In this document: one piece after another, positions 21,174-29,149 of the stretch
Numbering within the stretch: position 1 is the first letter of the stretch
Layout of the letters: each line of letters begins with the position of its first letter
Assembly (NCBI RefSeq): GCF_033100095.1
Contig: NZ_CP136921.1
Coordinates: 2,996,001 to 3,060,000, forward strand
Direction of reading: 5' to 3'
From: Diaphorobacter limosus
Lineage (GTDB): Bacteria; Pseudomonadota; Gammaproteobacteria; Burkholderiales; Burkholderiaceae_C
DNA: 64,000 bases
Translations under genes and position numbers: made by a program
The notes under the pieces: generated by a model
The model's database searches: none
What the model was told of the DNA's origin: nothing
The model's input: the letters and a program-made list of their open reading frames with translations, nothing else

Positions 21174-21935
21174 TCAAGCCCCGGGCTGGCGACGCACCAG
21201 GGCCAGCGCGCGGCACAGGTCGATCCAGGCGGCGGCCTTGGCTTCCGGGGCGCGCAGCAGATAGGCCGGGTCGTAGCTGACCACCGCAGGCGTGCCGTCC
21301 GCCAGCTGGTGCGCGCTGGCGCGCAGGCGCCCCAGCGGCTCGCGGCTGCCCAGTACCACGCGCGCCGCACCCAGGCCCAGCACCAGCACCATGGCCGGGC
21401 GCAGCGTGGTCAGGGCCTGCTGCAGGCCGGCGGCCGGCGGTTCGCCCTCGGCCGGCCGGCCCGGCTGGGGCTGTGACAGGGTGGCGACGAAGCAGCGCGG
21501 GTGCCGGTGCAGGCGCATGGCGCGCAGCATGTTGTCCAGCAGCTGGCCGCTGTCGCCCGCCAGGGGTTCGGCCGGTGTCGGGCTCTCCAGCAGCACCAGC
21601 CAGCCGGAGCCCAGTTCCGGCGGCGTGGCCGTCGGGTCGGCCTGCGGGTACAGGGCTATGGGTGGGCGCAGCAGCAGTCCGCCGGCCTGGGCCATGGCTG
21701 CAGCCGGGGTTGGCGCGGCAGCTTGCGTCGGTGCCTGGCGGCGCGTGGTGGGGGGGGGCGCTGCGGCAGCTTGCGCTGCGGGACGGGCCGGGGTGGCGGC
21801 GGGTGCGGGGCGAGTGACGGGAGCGGCCTCGTTGGTCGGCGGCGCCGCTGGCGCGGCGGCCGGGGCCGGGGCCCAGACGGTGACACCCATCTCCAGCAGC
21901 ATGGCGCGTTGGCGCGCGTCCAGTTCCAGGCTCAT
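21174..21935 (-). CDS. Degenerate family 4-type uracil-DNA glycosylase-like protein
   Basis: The 253-residue product has an N-terminal helix (LELDARQRAMLLEMG), a long Ala/Pro-rich linker (about residues 25-85) and a C-terminal domain with the family 4 UDG layout: SGQLLDNMLRAM and DPAYLLRAPEAKAAAWIDLCRAL. However, the catalytic motif GEAPG reads LESPTP, the HPAYLLR histidine is Asp, and only two cysteines remain, too few for the family's 4Fe-4S cluster. It is therefore probably not an active glycosylase. It overlaps rimI by ATGA and is the last gene of the tsaB-rimI-udg operon, a position where an active UDG is common in related species. Confidence 0.75.
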   Translation of the reverse strand: MSLELDARQRAMLLEMGVTVWAPAPAAAPAAPPTNEAAPVTRPAPAATPARPAAQAAAAPPPTTRRQAPTQAAAPTPAAAMAQAGGLLLRPPIALYPQADPTATPPELGSGWLVLLESPTPAEPLAGDSGQLLDNMLRAMRLHRHPRCFVATLSQPQPGRPAEGEPPAAGLQQALTTLRPAMVLVLGLGAARVVLGSREPLGRLRASAHQLADGTPAVVSYDPAYLLRAPEAKAAAWIDLCRALALVRRQPGA

Positions 21936-22408
21936 AGCGGCAGACTCATGACCACGGCGTCCTCGCGTTCGCCATCGCTGGCCGGGTAGTAGCGCTTGCG
22001 CAGGCCCACCTGCTGGTAGCCATGGGCCTCGTACACCTGGCGCGCGCGAGTGTTGCTGGCGCGCACCTCCAGCCACAGCCACTGCGCGCCCTGGCCGCGT
22101 GCCCACAGGGCCAGCGCGTCCAGCATCACATGCGCCCAGCCCTGGCGCTGGAACGCCGGGGCCACGGTGATGTTGAGCAAATGGGCCTCCTGCACCCCGG
22201 GCATGGCAACGAAGTAACCCAGGATCTGCCCGCCCGCCACCAGCAGCTGCGCCTGGTAGCCGGCGGCCAGCGCGTCAATGAAGTTGCCGCGCGTCCACGG
22301 GTGGCTGTAGGCGGCCTGCTCCACGGCCAGCAGCGCGTCCAGGCGCTCTGTCGTGAGCGGTGCAAAAGACGCCTGCATGGCGTCAGCGGGGCGCGGGTTG
22401 GCGTTCAT
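21932..22408 (-). CDS. rimI: Ribosomal protein S18-alanine N-acetyltransferase RimI
   Basis: A GNAT-family acetyltransferase that modifies the N-terminal alanine of ribosomal protein S18. The 158-residue protein has the GNAT core: the acetyl-CoA pyrophosphate-binding loop reads VAPAFQRQGWAHVML (motif A, R/Q-x-x-G-x-A/G), followed by LEVRASNTRARQVYEAHGYQQVGLRKRYYP and the RimI-type ending REDAVVMSL. It overlaps tsaB upstream and the udg-like gene downstream, both as ATGA, so the three are one operon. Confidence 0.93.
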   Translation of the reverse strand: MNANPRPADAMQASFAPLTTERLDALLAVEQAAYSHPWTRGNFIDALAAGYQAQLLVAGGQILGYFVAMPGVQEAHLLNITVAPAFQRQGWAHVMLDALALWARGQGAQWLWLEVRASNTRARQVYEAHGYQQVGLRKRYYPASDGEREDAVVMSLPL

Positions 22409-23142
22409 GATGCTTGCGCCGCGCTGGCGCGGCGCGCGGCCTCGCGCTCGGCCGTGGTTTGCGCCACCTTGTCGCGTATGTAGCGCGGCAGCGCCGCGTC
22501 GGCCGGCACGGCCCTGCCGGCGGCCAGCAGCGCGGGTGCCAGGCGCAGCATGGCGCCGGCCGTGGGCAGGGCGGGCACATCGGGCGCGGTGGGCGAGTCG
22601 GGCGCCAGGCGCGCGCCATAGGCGGCGCGGGCGTTGCCGGCCAGCGTCCAGCCAGCGGGCAGCACCACGGCCTCGGGCGCGCACAGGCTGAAGTCCTGCG
22701 GTTCGCTCCAGCGCCCGCCTGCCGGCATGCCGCCGTCGGGCAGCCATTGGGAGGGGGCGCAGTAGACCTCGTTCATGCGCGCGTCCAGCGTGGCCAGCAC
22801 CCACGTGCAGCCATGCTCGGCGCGCGCCTGCTCGGCCACGGCCAGCAGGCTGTCCACCGGCAGCACCGGCACCCCCAGGCCGCCGCGTGCGCCAAAGGCC
22901 AGGCCCTGGGCCACGGAGCAGGCCGTGCGCAGCCCGGTGAACGAGCCCGGCCCGCGGCCGAAGACCACGGCATCGAGCCGCGCAAACGTGAGCCCGGCCT
23001 GCGCCAGCAGTGCGCGTATGGCGGGGATCAGTGTGGTCGATGCCTGGGCGCCACCGGGGCCGCTGTGCTCAAGCACCTGCGCGCCGTGCTGTACGGCGAC
23101 GGACAGGGTGTCGGTGCTGGTGTCGAAGGCGAGCAGGTTCAT
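22405..23142 (-). CDS. tsaB: tRNA threonylcarbamoyladenosine synthesis protein TsaB
   Basis: TsaB is the scaffold partner of TsaD/TsaE in making t6A37 of tRNAs that read ANN codons. The 245-residue protein begins LLAFDTSTDTLSVAVQ and has FGRGPGSFTGLRTACSVAQGLAFG, which defines the family's ASKHA fold. The Sua5/TsaC protein for the first step is also in this window at 28.1 kb. The ATG at 23142 matches the family start. dacB starts only 41 bases away on the other strand, so the two promoters must overlap. Confidence 0.94.
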   Translation of the reverse strand: MNLLAFDTSTDTLSVAVQHGAQVLEHSGPGGAQASTTLIPAIRALLAQAGLTFARLDAVVFGRGPGSFTGLRTACSVAQGLAFGARGGLGVPVLPVDSLLAVAEQARAEHGCTWVLATLDARMNEVYCAPSQWLPDGGMPAGGRWSEPQDFSLCAPEAVVLPAGWTLAGNARAAYGARLAPDSPTAPDVPALPTAGAMLRLAPALLAAGRAVPADAALPRYIRDKVAQTTAEREAARRASAAQAS

Positions 23143-23183
23143 GGCGGGCGTGATTATCGATGGTGGGCGATAGACTGGCTGGC

Positions 23184-24647
23184 ATGTTGATTTCCCCCCT
23201 CGCATCGGCCCGGCGCCGCGTGGCCGGCGCCCTGTTGGTGCTCACCAGCCTGACGGCCTGCGCCGCCGACCCTGGCGCCAGGCTGGCGCCGGCAACGGAT
23301 GCCGCTGCCCTGCCGCCCGCGGTGATCGCGGCGCTGCAGCGTGCCCGCTTGCCCCAGGATGCGCTGGCGGCCGTGGTGGTGCCGGTCGAGGGGCGCGCCG
23401 CACCGCGCCTGATGCACCAGGCGGATCAGGCGCTGAACCCGGCCTCGGTGATGAAGCTGGTCACCACCTATGCGGCGCTGGACCTGCTCGGCCCGGCCTT
23501 CACCTGGGACACGCCGGTGTATCTGGACACAACGCCCGTGGCTGGGCGGCTGCGCGGCAACGTCTACATCCAGGGCCGGGGTGACCCCAAGCTGGTGGTC
23601 GAGCGCCTGTGGCTGCTCATGCGCCGCCTGCGCGCGCTGGGCATCGATGCCATCGACGGCGACATCGTGCTCGACCGCAGTGCCTTTGCCCTGCCCGCGC
23701 ACGATGCGGCCGATTTTGACGGCGAGCCCTGGCGTCCCTACAACGCCGCGCCCGACGCCCTGCTGCTGAACTACAAGGCCGTGGCCATGGGCTTCACGCC
23801 CGATACCGCCGCCGGCGTGGCCCATGTGCGCTACGAGCCGCCCCTGGCGCGCCTGCAGCTGCCCACCAGCGTGCCGCTGGCGCCCGCCGGTACGGCCTGC
23901 GGCGACTGGCGCATGGGCCTGCAGGCCGAACTGACCCATGCCGAACGCATCGCCTTCCAGGGCGCCTACCCGGCGGCCTGCGGCGCGCGCGAATGGTCCG
24001 TGGCGCCGTCCGACCCCAGCGGCTATGCGGCGCGCGCCGTGGAGGGCATGTGGCGCGAGCTGGGCGGCAGGCTCGCGGGCCGCGTGCGCGACGGCCAGGT
24101 GCCCGCAGGGCTGCAGCCGGCGTACAGCAACCCATCACCGCCGCTGGCCGAGGTGGTGCGCGACATCAACAAGCACAGCAACAACGTCATGACCCAGCAG
24201 CTGCTGCTCACGCTGGGGCTGCAAAAGGCCGGCCAGGGCAGCTTTGATGCCGCGCGTGGCGTGCTCGCGCAATGGTGGCAGGAGCGCCTGGGACCGACCG
24301 ACCAGCCGGTGGTGGACAACGGCGCCGGCCTGAGCCGCGCCGCGCGCCTGAGCCCACGCGCGCTGGCGCGCATGCTGCAGCAGGCCTGGGCCTCGCCGGT
24401 GATGCCGGAGTTCGTGGCCTCGCTGCCCATCGTCGGCGTGGATGGCACGCTGCGCCGCCGGCCGGCCCTGGTCAGCGGCGCGGCGCATCTCAAGAGCGGC
24501 AGCCTGCGCGACGTGACGGCCCTGGCCGGCTATGTCCTGGCCGCCAGCGGTCAGCGCTATGTGCTGGTGGCCATGGTGAATCACCCGAACGCCGGTGCGG
24601 CCAGGCCGGCGCTGGATGCGCTGATTGCCTGGAGCGCGGCCGACTGA
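23184..24647 (+). CDS. dacB: D-alanyl-D-alanine carboxypeptidase/endopeptidase (PBP4, DacB)
   Basis: A class C low-molecular-weight penicillin-binding protein that trims and opens peptidoglycan cross-links in the periplasm. The 487-residue precursor has a hydrophobic signal with a possible lipobox (LTAC). All three active-site motifs are present: SVMK (SxxK, residues about 87-90) with the nucleophile serine, SNN (SxN, about 332-334), and KSG (about 438-440). The spacing between SxxK and SxN reflects the large inserted domain typical of DacB. The ATG at 23184 is preferred because it starts the signal peptide. No terminator is seen after it. Confidence 0.93.
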   Translation: MLISPLASARRRVAGALLVLTSLTACAADPGARLAPATDAAALPPAVIAALQRARLPQDALAAVVVPVEGRAAPRLMHQADQALNPASVMKLVTTYAALDLLGPAFTWDTPVYLDTTPVAGRLRGNVYIQGRGDPKLVVERLWLLMRRLRALGIDAIDGDIVLDRSAFALPAHDAADFDGEPWRPYNAAPDALLLNYKAVAMGFTPDTAAGVAHVRYEPPLARLQLPTSVPLAPAGTACGDWRMGLQAELTHAERIAFQGAYPAACGAREWSVAPSDPSGYAARAVEGMWRELGGRLAGRVRDGQVPAGLQPAYSNPSPPLAEVVRDINKHSNNVMTQQLLLTLGLQKAGQGSFDAARGVLAQWWQERLGPTDQPVVDNGAGLSRAARLSPRALARMLQQAWASPVMPEFVASLPIVGVDGTLRRRPALVSGAAHLKSGSLRDVTALAGYVLAASGQRYVLVAMVNHPNAGAARPALDALIAWSAAD

Positions 24648-24748
24648 ACGCTGGATGCAGATCTGCCGCGCGTGAAATTTCGTGTCGCATTGGTAGTTAC
24701 CCGCCCCTGACTTCAGTGGTTGCCGGATTAACATCGCCGCCTGAAAAA

Positions 24749-24760
24749 GAACGACCGTTC
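24749..24760. promoter_or_regulatory. Perfect palindromic operator before the alpha/beta-hydrolase gene
   Basis: GAACG-AC-CGTTC, a perfect 5-bp palindrome with two central bases in the context AAAAAGAACG...TTTTATTTT. It lies 23 bases before the ATG at 24783, where a bound repressor would block transcription. It matches the site before the fadD-like gene at 9096-9107, suggesting one lipid-responsive regulator controls both. Confidence 0.6.
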
Positions 24761-24782
24761 GTTTTATTTTAGGAGAACATCA

Positions 24783-26345
24783 ATGAACCAATGGCTTGGG
24801 CTGACCATGGTCAGCGCCGCGGCAATGCTCGCCGCCTGTGGAGGCGGATCCGACCTCGGTGGCAGCACCGAAACCGACCTGAGCGGCGCGCGCGGCTCGC
24901 TCATGCACAACCCGCCGCTGCGCGTCACGGCGCTGTCGGCGGGCGAGTTCAAGGACAGGCTGGCGGCCAGCCCCAGCGGCCAGAGCCTGCTGGCCCTGGC
25001 GGGCGCGCCCAAGTGTGGCGTGGACGTGCACTACATCGAGTACGGCACCGTCGGCGGTGCCGGCGAAAAAACCAATGCCTCGGGTGCGCTGATGGTGCCC
25101 ACGGGCGGTGTCGCGGGCTGCGGCGGCGCCCGCCCGGTGGTGCTGTATGCCCATGGCACGACCACCGACCGCGCCTACAACATCGCCGACATCACCGAGC
25201 CCGCACGCCCCGGCGCCTCCGAGGGCTCGCTGCTGGCCGCGATGTACGCGGCCCAGGGCTTCATCGTGGTGGCGCCCAACTACGCCGGCTATGACGTCTC
25301 CAAGCTCGGCTACCACCCCTACCTGAATGCCGACCAGCAGTCCAAGGACATGCTCGACGCGCTGGCCGCCGCGCGCAAGGCGCTGCCGCGCATCGGCAGC
25401 CAGGACGGCGGCAAGCTGCTCGTCGCCGGCTATTCGCAGGGCGGCCATGTCGCCATGGCCACACACCGTGCGCTGCAGGCGGCAGGTCAGCCGGTGACCG
25501 CATCGGCGCCCATGTCCGGCCCCTACGCGCTGGGCGCCTTTGGCGACGCCGTGTATTACGGCAACGTGAACCTGGGTGCCACGGTGTTCACGCCCCTGCT
25601 GGCGGCCAGCTACCAGAAGGCCTACGGCAACCTCTACGCCCAGCCATCGGACATGTTCGAGGCGGCCTATGCCACGGGTATCGAGCAGCTGCTGCCATCG
25701 GCCACGCCGCTGGCCACGCTGGTGGCCCAGGGCAAGCTGCCGCAGACGCAGCTGTTCAGCAGCACGCCGCCGGCTCCGGCCTTCGCCGCCATCACGCCGC
25801 CGACCCAGCCGCCGGCGCTGGCGCCGCTGTTCGCCCTGGGCTTTGGCAGCAACAACCTGGTCAAGAACAGCGCCCGCCTGGCTTACCTGCAGGATGCCGC
25901 CGCCAATCCCGACGGCGCCGTGCCCAATGCCACCACCGGCGCCCAGGCGGCCGCACCGCAGCATCCGCTGCGCAAGGCCTTCAAGGCCAACGATCTGCGC
26001 AACTGGAAGCCCCAGCGCCCGGTGCTGCTGTGCGGCGGCAATGCCGACCCGACGGTGTTCTATGGCGCCAACACCGCGCTGATGCAGAACCTGTGGTCCA
26101 ACCCGGCATCGCCGCTGGCCTTGCCGGCCGGCCTGTTGACGGTGCTGGACGTGGACTCGGCCAGCGCCGGCGCGGCCGACCCGTTTGCCGCCGTCAAGGC
26201 CGGCTTTGCCCAGGCCAAGGCCGGCGCCGCCGCCCAGGGTGGCGCCAATGCGGTGGTGCAGGCCTACCACGGCTCGCTGGTGCCGCCGTTCTGCAATGTG
26301 GCCGCGCGCGCCTTCTTCCAGCAGGTGCTGGCATCTGGCGGTTGA
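24783..26345 (+). CDS. Exported lipoprotein alpha/beta-hydrolase (lipase/esterase-like)
   Basis: A 520-residue secreted hydrolase of the alpha/beta fold. The N terminus is a lipoprotein signal ending in LAAC (Cys19) followed by a Gly-rich stretch. The nucleophile elbow is GYSQGG with Ser218. The strand before it reads PVVLYAHGTTT with the oxyanion region. Late motifs LCGGNADPTVFY and AYHGSLVPP are the likely acid and histidine sites. The overall pattern resembles secretory lipases, but the substrate is not determined. AGGAG precedes the ATG. The upstream operator and the downstream outer-membrane protein gene, 26 bases on, suggest an operon for using lipid or hydrophobic esters. Confidence 0.82.
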   Translation: MNQWLGLTMVSAAAMLAACGGGSDLGGSTETDLSGARGSLMHNPPLRVTALSAGEFKDRLAASPSGQSLLALAGAPKCGVDVHYIEYGTVGGAGEKTNASGALMVPTGGVAGCGGARPVVLYAHGTTTDRAYNIADITEPARPGASEGSLLAAMYAAQGFIVVAPNYAGYDVSKLGYHPYLNADQQSKDMLDALAAARKALPRIGSQDGGKLLVAGYSQGGHVAMATHRALQAAGQPVTASAPMSGPYALGAFGDAVYYGNVNLGATVFTPLLAASYQKAYGNLYAQPSDMFEAAYATGIEQLLPSATPLATLVAQGKLPQTQLFSSTPPAPAFAAITPPTQPPALAPLFALGFGSNNLVKNSARLAYLQDAAANPDGAVPNATTGAQAAAPQHPLRKAFKANDLRNWKPQRPVLLCGGNADPTVFYGANTALMQNLWSNPASPLALPAGLLTVLDVDSASAGAADPFAAVKAGFAQAKAGAAAQGGANAVVQAYHGSLVPPFCNVAARAFFQQVLASGG

Positions 26346-26371
26346 GCAACAAGACAAGAAGGACTGACGAC

Positions 26372-27067
26372 ATGCAACGCAAAATTTCTTCAACCCTGAT
26401 CGGCGTGGCGCTGCTGGCGCTGTGCGGCACGGCCTCGGCGCAATGGAGCGTGCGCGGCGGCCTGACGCATATCGCGCCGCATTCCACGGCCACCGACGCC
26501 GTCGGCCCCATGCTGCCCGGTCCGCCGTCGGGCATCAGCATCGACGTGAAGAACAAGGCCACGGCCTTTCTGTCGCTGGCCTATGGCCTGAACCCCAACA
26601 TGGAGCTGGAGCTGGCCCTGGGCTACCCGCCCACGCATGACGTGACGGCCCGCATCGCCGGCAACCTGCCGCCGCATATCGCGGCCTTCAATGGCCAGAA
26701 GCTGGCCGAGGTGCGCCAGATCGCGCCCACGCTGTTCCTCAACTACAAGTTTGGCGATGCCAGCAGCCAGTGGCGCCCCTTCGTCGGCCTGGGGCTGAAC
26801 TACACCAACTTCGACAAGCGCAAGTCCACGCAAGCCAACAACGCCCTCAACGGCGGCCCCACCGACATCCGCCTGACCGACTCCTGGGGCCTGGCGGGCC
26901 AGGTGGGCCTGAGCTACCGCATCGACGAGCGCTGGTCGGTCACCGGAGCCCTGGCGACGGCACGCGTGAAGAGCCGGCTTACCACCACCACCGCCGGTGT
27001 GCAGCGCAACATCGACATCCGCTTCCACCCCGTGGTGTTCACCGTCCACCTGGGTTACACGTTCTGA
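26372..27067 (+). CDS. OmpW-family outer membrane protein
   Basis: OmpW proteins are small eight-stranded beta-barrels with a hydrophobic channel. The 231-residue precursor has a Sec signal peptide ending TASA-Q. The mature part shows alternating amphipathic strands, the family pattern LSLAYGLNPNMELELALGYP, and ends with the outer-membrane signature VTVHLGYTF with a C-terminal Phe. GAAGGA precedes the ATG. It is co-transcribed with the upstream hydrolase, so it may help bring in the hydrolysis products (inference). It ends at a bidirectional terminator. Confidence 0.88.
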   Translation: MQRKISSTLIGVALLALCGTASAQWSVRGGLTHIAPHSTATDAVGPMLPGPPSGISIDVKNKATAFLSLAYGLNPNMELELALGYPPTHDVTARIAGNLPPHIAAFNGQKLAEVRQIAPTLFLNYKFGDASSQWRPFVGLGLNYTNFDKRKSTQANNALNGGPTDIRLTDSWGLAGQVGLSYRIDERWSVTGALATARVKSRLTTTTAGVQRNIDIRFHPVVFTVHLGYTF

Positions 27068-27088
27068 CCGCCCAACCCTTGCGGGCGC

Positions 27089-27118
27089 AAAAAAGCCGGC
27101 CCAGGGCCGGCTTTTTTT
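27089..27118. terminator. Bidirectional intrinsic terminator
   Basis: A-run (27089-27094), GCCGGCC, three-base loop, GGCCGGC, then seven Ts (27112-27118). It can serve both the OmpW-like gene and the convergent SGNH gene. Confidence 0.92.
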
Positions 27119-27142
27119 GTGCGCCGCCGTGGCGGGGGGCGA

Positions 27143-28096
27143 TCACCAGCGATGGCTGAGGGTCTGCTGGGCGTAGTCGCCGAACAGGCGCTGGGCGTTG
27201 GGCGTCAGGTAGACCTTGTCGGCAAAGACATAGCGGTTGTAGTCGGCGCCCGCGACTATCGTGCTGGGCGTGCACAGGGCCGAGTTCACCTGGCCCGCGC
27301 CAATGCCAATGCCGGGGCCGGCGTCCACCGAGGTGCAGACGGGGTCTTTGCCGTTGTTGAAGCCATTGCCGCCGGGGTTGGCCTCGAACAGGTTGACGTA
27401 GTAGGCCAGATCCACGTAGAGCACCGTCTTGCCCATGTCCTTGATGGCCACCTTCAGCTCGTCGTTGAAGCTCAGGCTGGCCTGGTGGATCAGGGCCTGC
27501 TTGCCCAGGGCCTTGGCCCAGGGGCTGCGCTCCAGGTCGTAGCTGCCGGTGACCACGATGTGCTTGGCACCGGCATCGGACAGGCGGCCGATCTGCGCCG
27601 CCAGATCCTTGCCGGCCTGGCCGGTGGCGGCGACATACTGGGCCTCGGTCTGCGCCGCGGCCTGCACGGCGGCCATGCCGGCAATGATGTCGCTGGCGCC
27701 GGCGCTGATCAGGATCACGTCGTCCGCCTTGAACTGCGGGTTGGCCAGAAACTGGTCGATCTGCTGCTTCACGGTCGGCGTGCCGGCATTGCCGGCGGCG
27801 TCGGGCGTGGCGCTGATGCGCGCATTGCCCTGGGCGTAGCTGGTGCCGCCGGCGGAGACCGGCTTGAGCACCAGGCCGTAGTGCGAGGCCAGCTGCTGCG
27901 TCCAGTTGAAGAGGCTGCCGTCATTGACGGTGTAGCCGCTGCCCTTTTGCCCCACGTCGGCCATTGCATCGCCAAAGGTGATGATGCGCGTCGGCGCGAT
28001 CGCCGAGTCGATGCTGCTGGAACCACAGGCCGCCAGCAGGGCGGTCGTTGCACAGGTGGCGGCCACAAAGCTGCGGCGCATCCAATTTGCTGCCAT
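27143..28096 (-). CDS. SGNH-fold lipoprotein lacking the usual catalytic residues
   Basis: The 317-residue precursor has a lipoprotein signal ending in LAAC followed by GSSS. The fold markers of GDSL/SGNH esterases are visible: block I ITFGDAMADVG, block III ISAGASDII, block V VYLTPNAQRLFGDYA. But the nucleophile Ser of GDS is Ala, the Asn of GxND is Ser, and the His of DxxH is Leu. This points to a non-catalytic binding or structural protein, unless other residues act. The ATG at 28096 has GGAG seven bases upstream. The gene converges on the OmpW-like gene through a shared terminator. Confidence 0.78.
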   Translation of the reverse strand: MAANWMRRSFVAATCATTALLAACGSSSIDSAIAPTRIITFGDAMADVGQKGSGYTVNDGSLFNWTQQLASHYGLVLKPVSAGGTSYAQGNARISATPDAAGNAGTPTVKQQIDQFLANPQFKADDVILISAGASDIIAGMAAVQAAAQTEAQYVAATGQAGKDLAAQIGRLSDAGAKHIVVTGSYDLERSPWAKALGKQALIHQASLSFNDELKVAIKDMGKTVLYVDLAYYVNLFEANPGGNGFNNGKDPVCTSVDAGPGIGIGAGQVNSALCTPSTIVAGADYNRYVFADKVYLTPNAQRLFGDYAQQTLSHRW

Positions 28097-28140
28097 GTAT
28101 ATCTCCGGATTCAAGAGTGCGAGAGTTTAAGCCTTGGTGT

Positions 28141-29139
28141 TCAGCCGGCCGCCGCGGCGCGTTGCAGGCGGTCGCGCACGCCTTCCCAGTCGGGGGTGTC
28201 GGGCGGGGCCTCGATCCAGATCAGGCGCGCGCCGGCATCGTCAAAGCCGCGAAGCACGGCAAACAGCTGCTGGGCGGCGGCGGCGGCATCATCGGGCATG
28301 CGGCGCAGAGTGATTTTCGACGATGCCGAGCGCAGCGGCGCGCGCGCATAGACGGCCAGATGGGCGGCGTCGGCGCCCAGTATGTCCAGGCCGGCCTGCA
28401 GTTGCCTGGCATCCATCAGGCGCACGCGCGCCGTCGGGGCGTAATGAGCCAAAAGCGTGCCTGGCGCTCGTGGAGTATGCGTAGGCAGCTCTTCTTTTGA
28501 TAGTAGTTCTATGCCGCAAACGCGGCGCACGTCGGCGCGCGAGATGGCGCCCGGGCGCAGCAGCACGGGCAGGCCGCGCGTGCAGTCGATGATGGTCGAT
28601 TCGATCCCCACGGCGCAGGGGCCGCCGTCCAGCACCAGCAGCTGGTCGCCAAAGGCCTCTGCCACATGCTGCGCCGTGGTCGGGCTGACCTTGCCGAACA
28701 GATTGGCGCTGGGCGCGGCCACGCCCCAGACGGGCGGATCGAGCCGCTGGCAGGCCGCCAGCACCGCATGGGCCACGGGGTGGGCCGGGCAGCGCAGGCC
28801 CACGCTGTCCTGCCCGCCGGTGGAGGCGCGCGCCGCGGCAGGCAGGCGCGGCAGGATCAGCGTGAGGGGCCCGGGCCAGAAGGCGTCTATCAGCTGCTGC
28901 GCGAACAGCGGCACCTCCTTGGCGTAATGGGTGATGGCCGAGGCATCGGCCACATGCACGATCAGCGGGTGGTTGGCGGGCCGGCCCTTGGCGGCAAAGA
29001 TCTGGGCCACGGCGGCGTCGTTGTCGGCATCGGCCGCCAGGCCGTACACCGTCTCGGTCGGCAGGCCCAGCAGCGCGCCGCGCGCCAGCGCCTGCGCGGC
29101 GGCCTGCACCGAGGCATCGAGCTTGCCGTCGATGATCAC
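28141..29139 (-). CDS. Threonylcarbamoyl-AMP synthase (Sua5 type)
   Basis: This enzyme makes threonylcarbamoyl-AMP from threonine, bicarbonate and ATP for t6A tRNA modification. The 332-residue protein is the two-domain Sua5 form. A YrdC-like catalytic domain (PTETVYGLAADA, KGRPANHPLIVHV, WPGPLTLIL, GVAAPSANLFGKVSPTTA) is followed by a linker and a C-terminal Sua5 domain. The linker segment GIELLSKEELPTHTPRAPGT is encoded by a repeat copy. GTG start at 29139 with GAGGGG before it. It follows purK by ten bases, so it is probably co-transcribed with purEK. Confidence 0.93.
   Translation of the reverse strand: MIIDGKLDASVQAAAQALARGALLGLPTETVYGLAADADNDAAVAQIFAAKGRPANHPLIVHVADASAITHYAKEVPLFAQQLIDAFWPGPLTLILPRLPAAARASTGGQDSVGLRCPAHPVAHAVLAACQRLDPPVWGVAAPSANLFGKVSPTTAQHVAEAFGDQLLVLDGGPCAVGIESTIIDCTRGLPVLLRPGAISRADVRRVCGIELLSKEELPTHTPRAPGTLLAHYAPTARVRLMDARQLQAGLDILGADAAHLAVYARAPLRSASSKITLRRMPDDAAAAAQQLFAVLRGFDDAGARLIWIEAPPDTPDWEGVRDRLQRAAAAG
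28446..28509 (-). repeat. Dispersed 60-bp repeat, copy 3, within the Sua5 gene
   Basis: On the minus strand it reads CTACTATCAAAAGAAGAGCTG, then a diverged palindrome and CTTTTGGCTC. Sense to the gene, but read in a different frame from the mtnN, cnoX and leuS copies. Confidence 0.65.
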
Positions 29140-29149
29140 GCGCGGCCCC

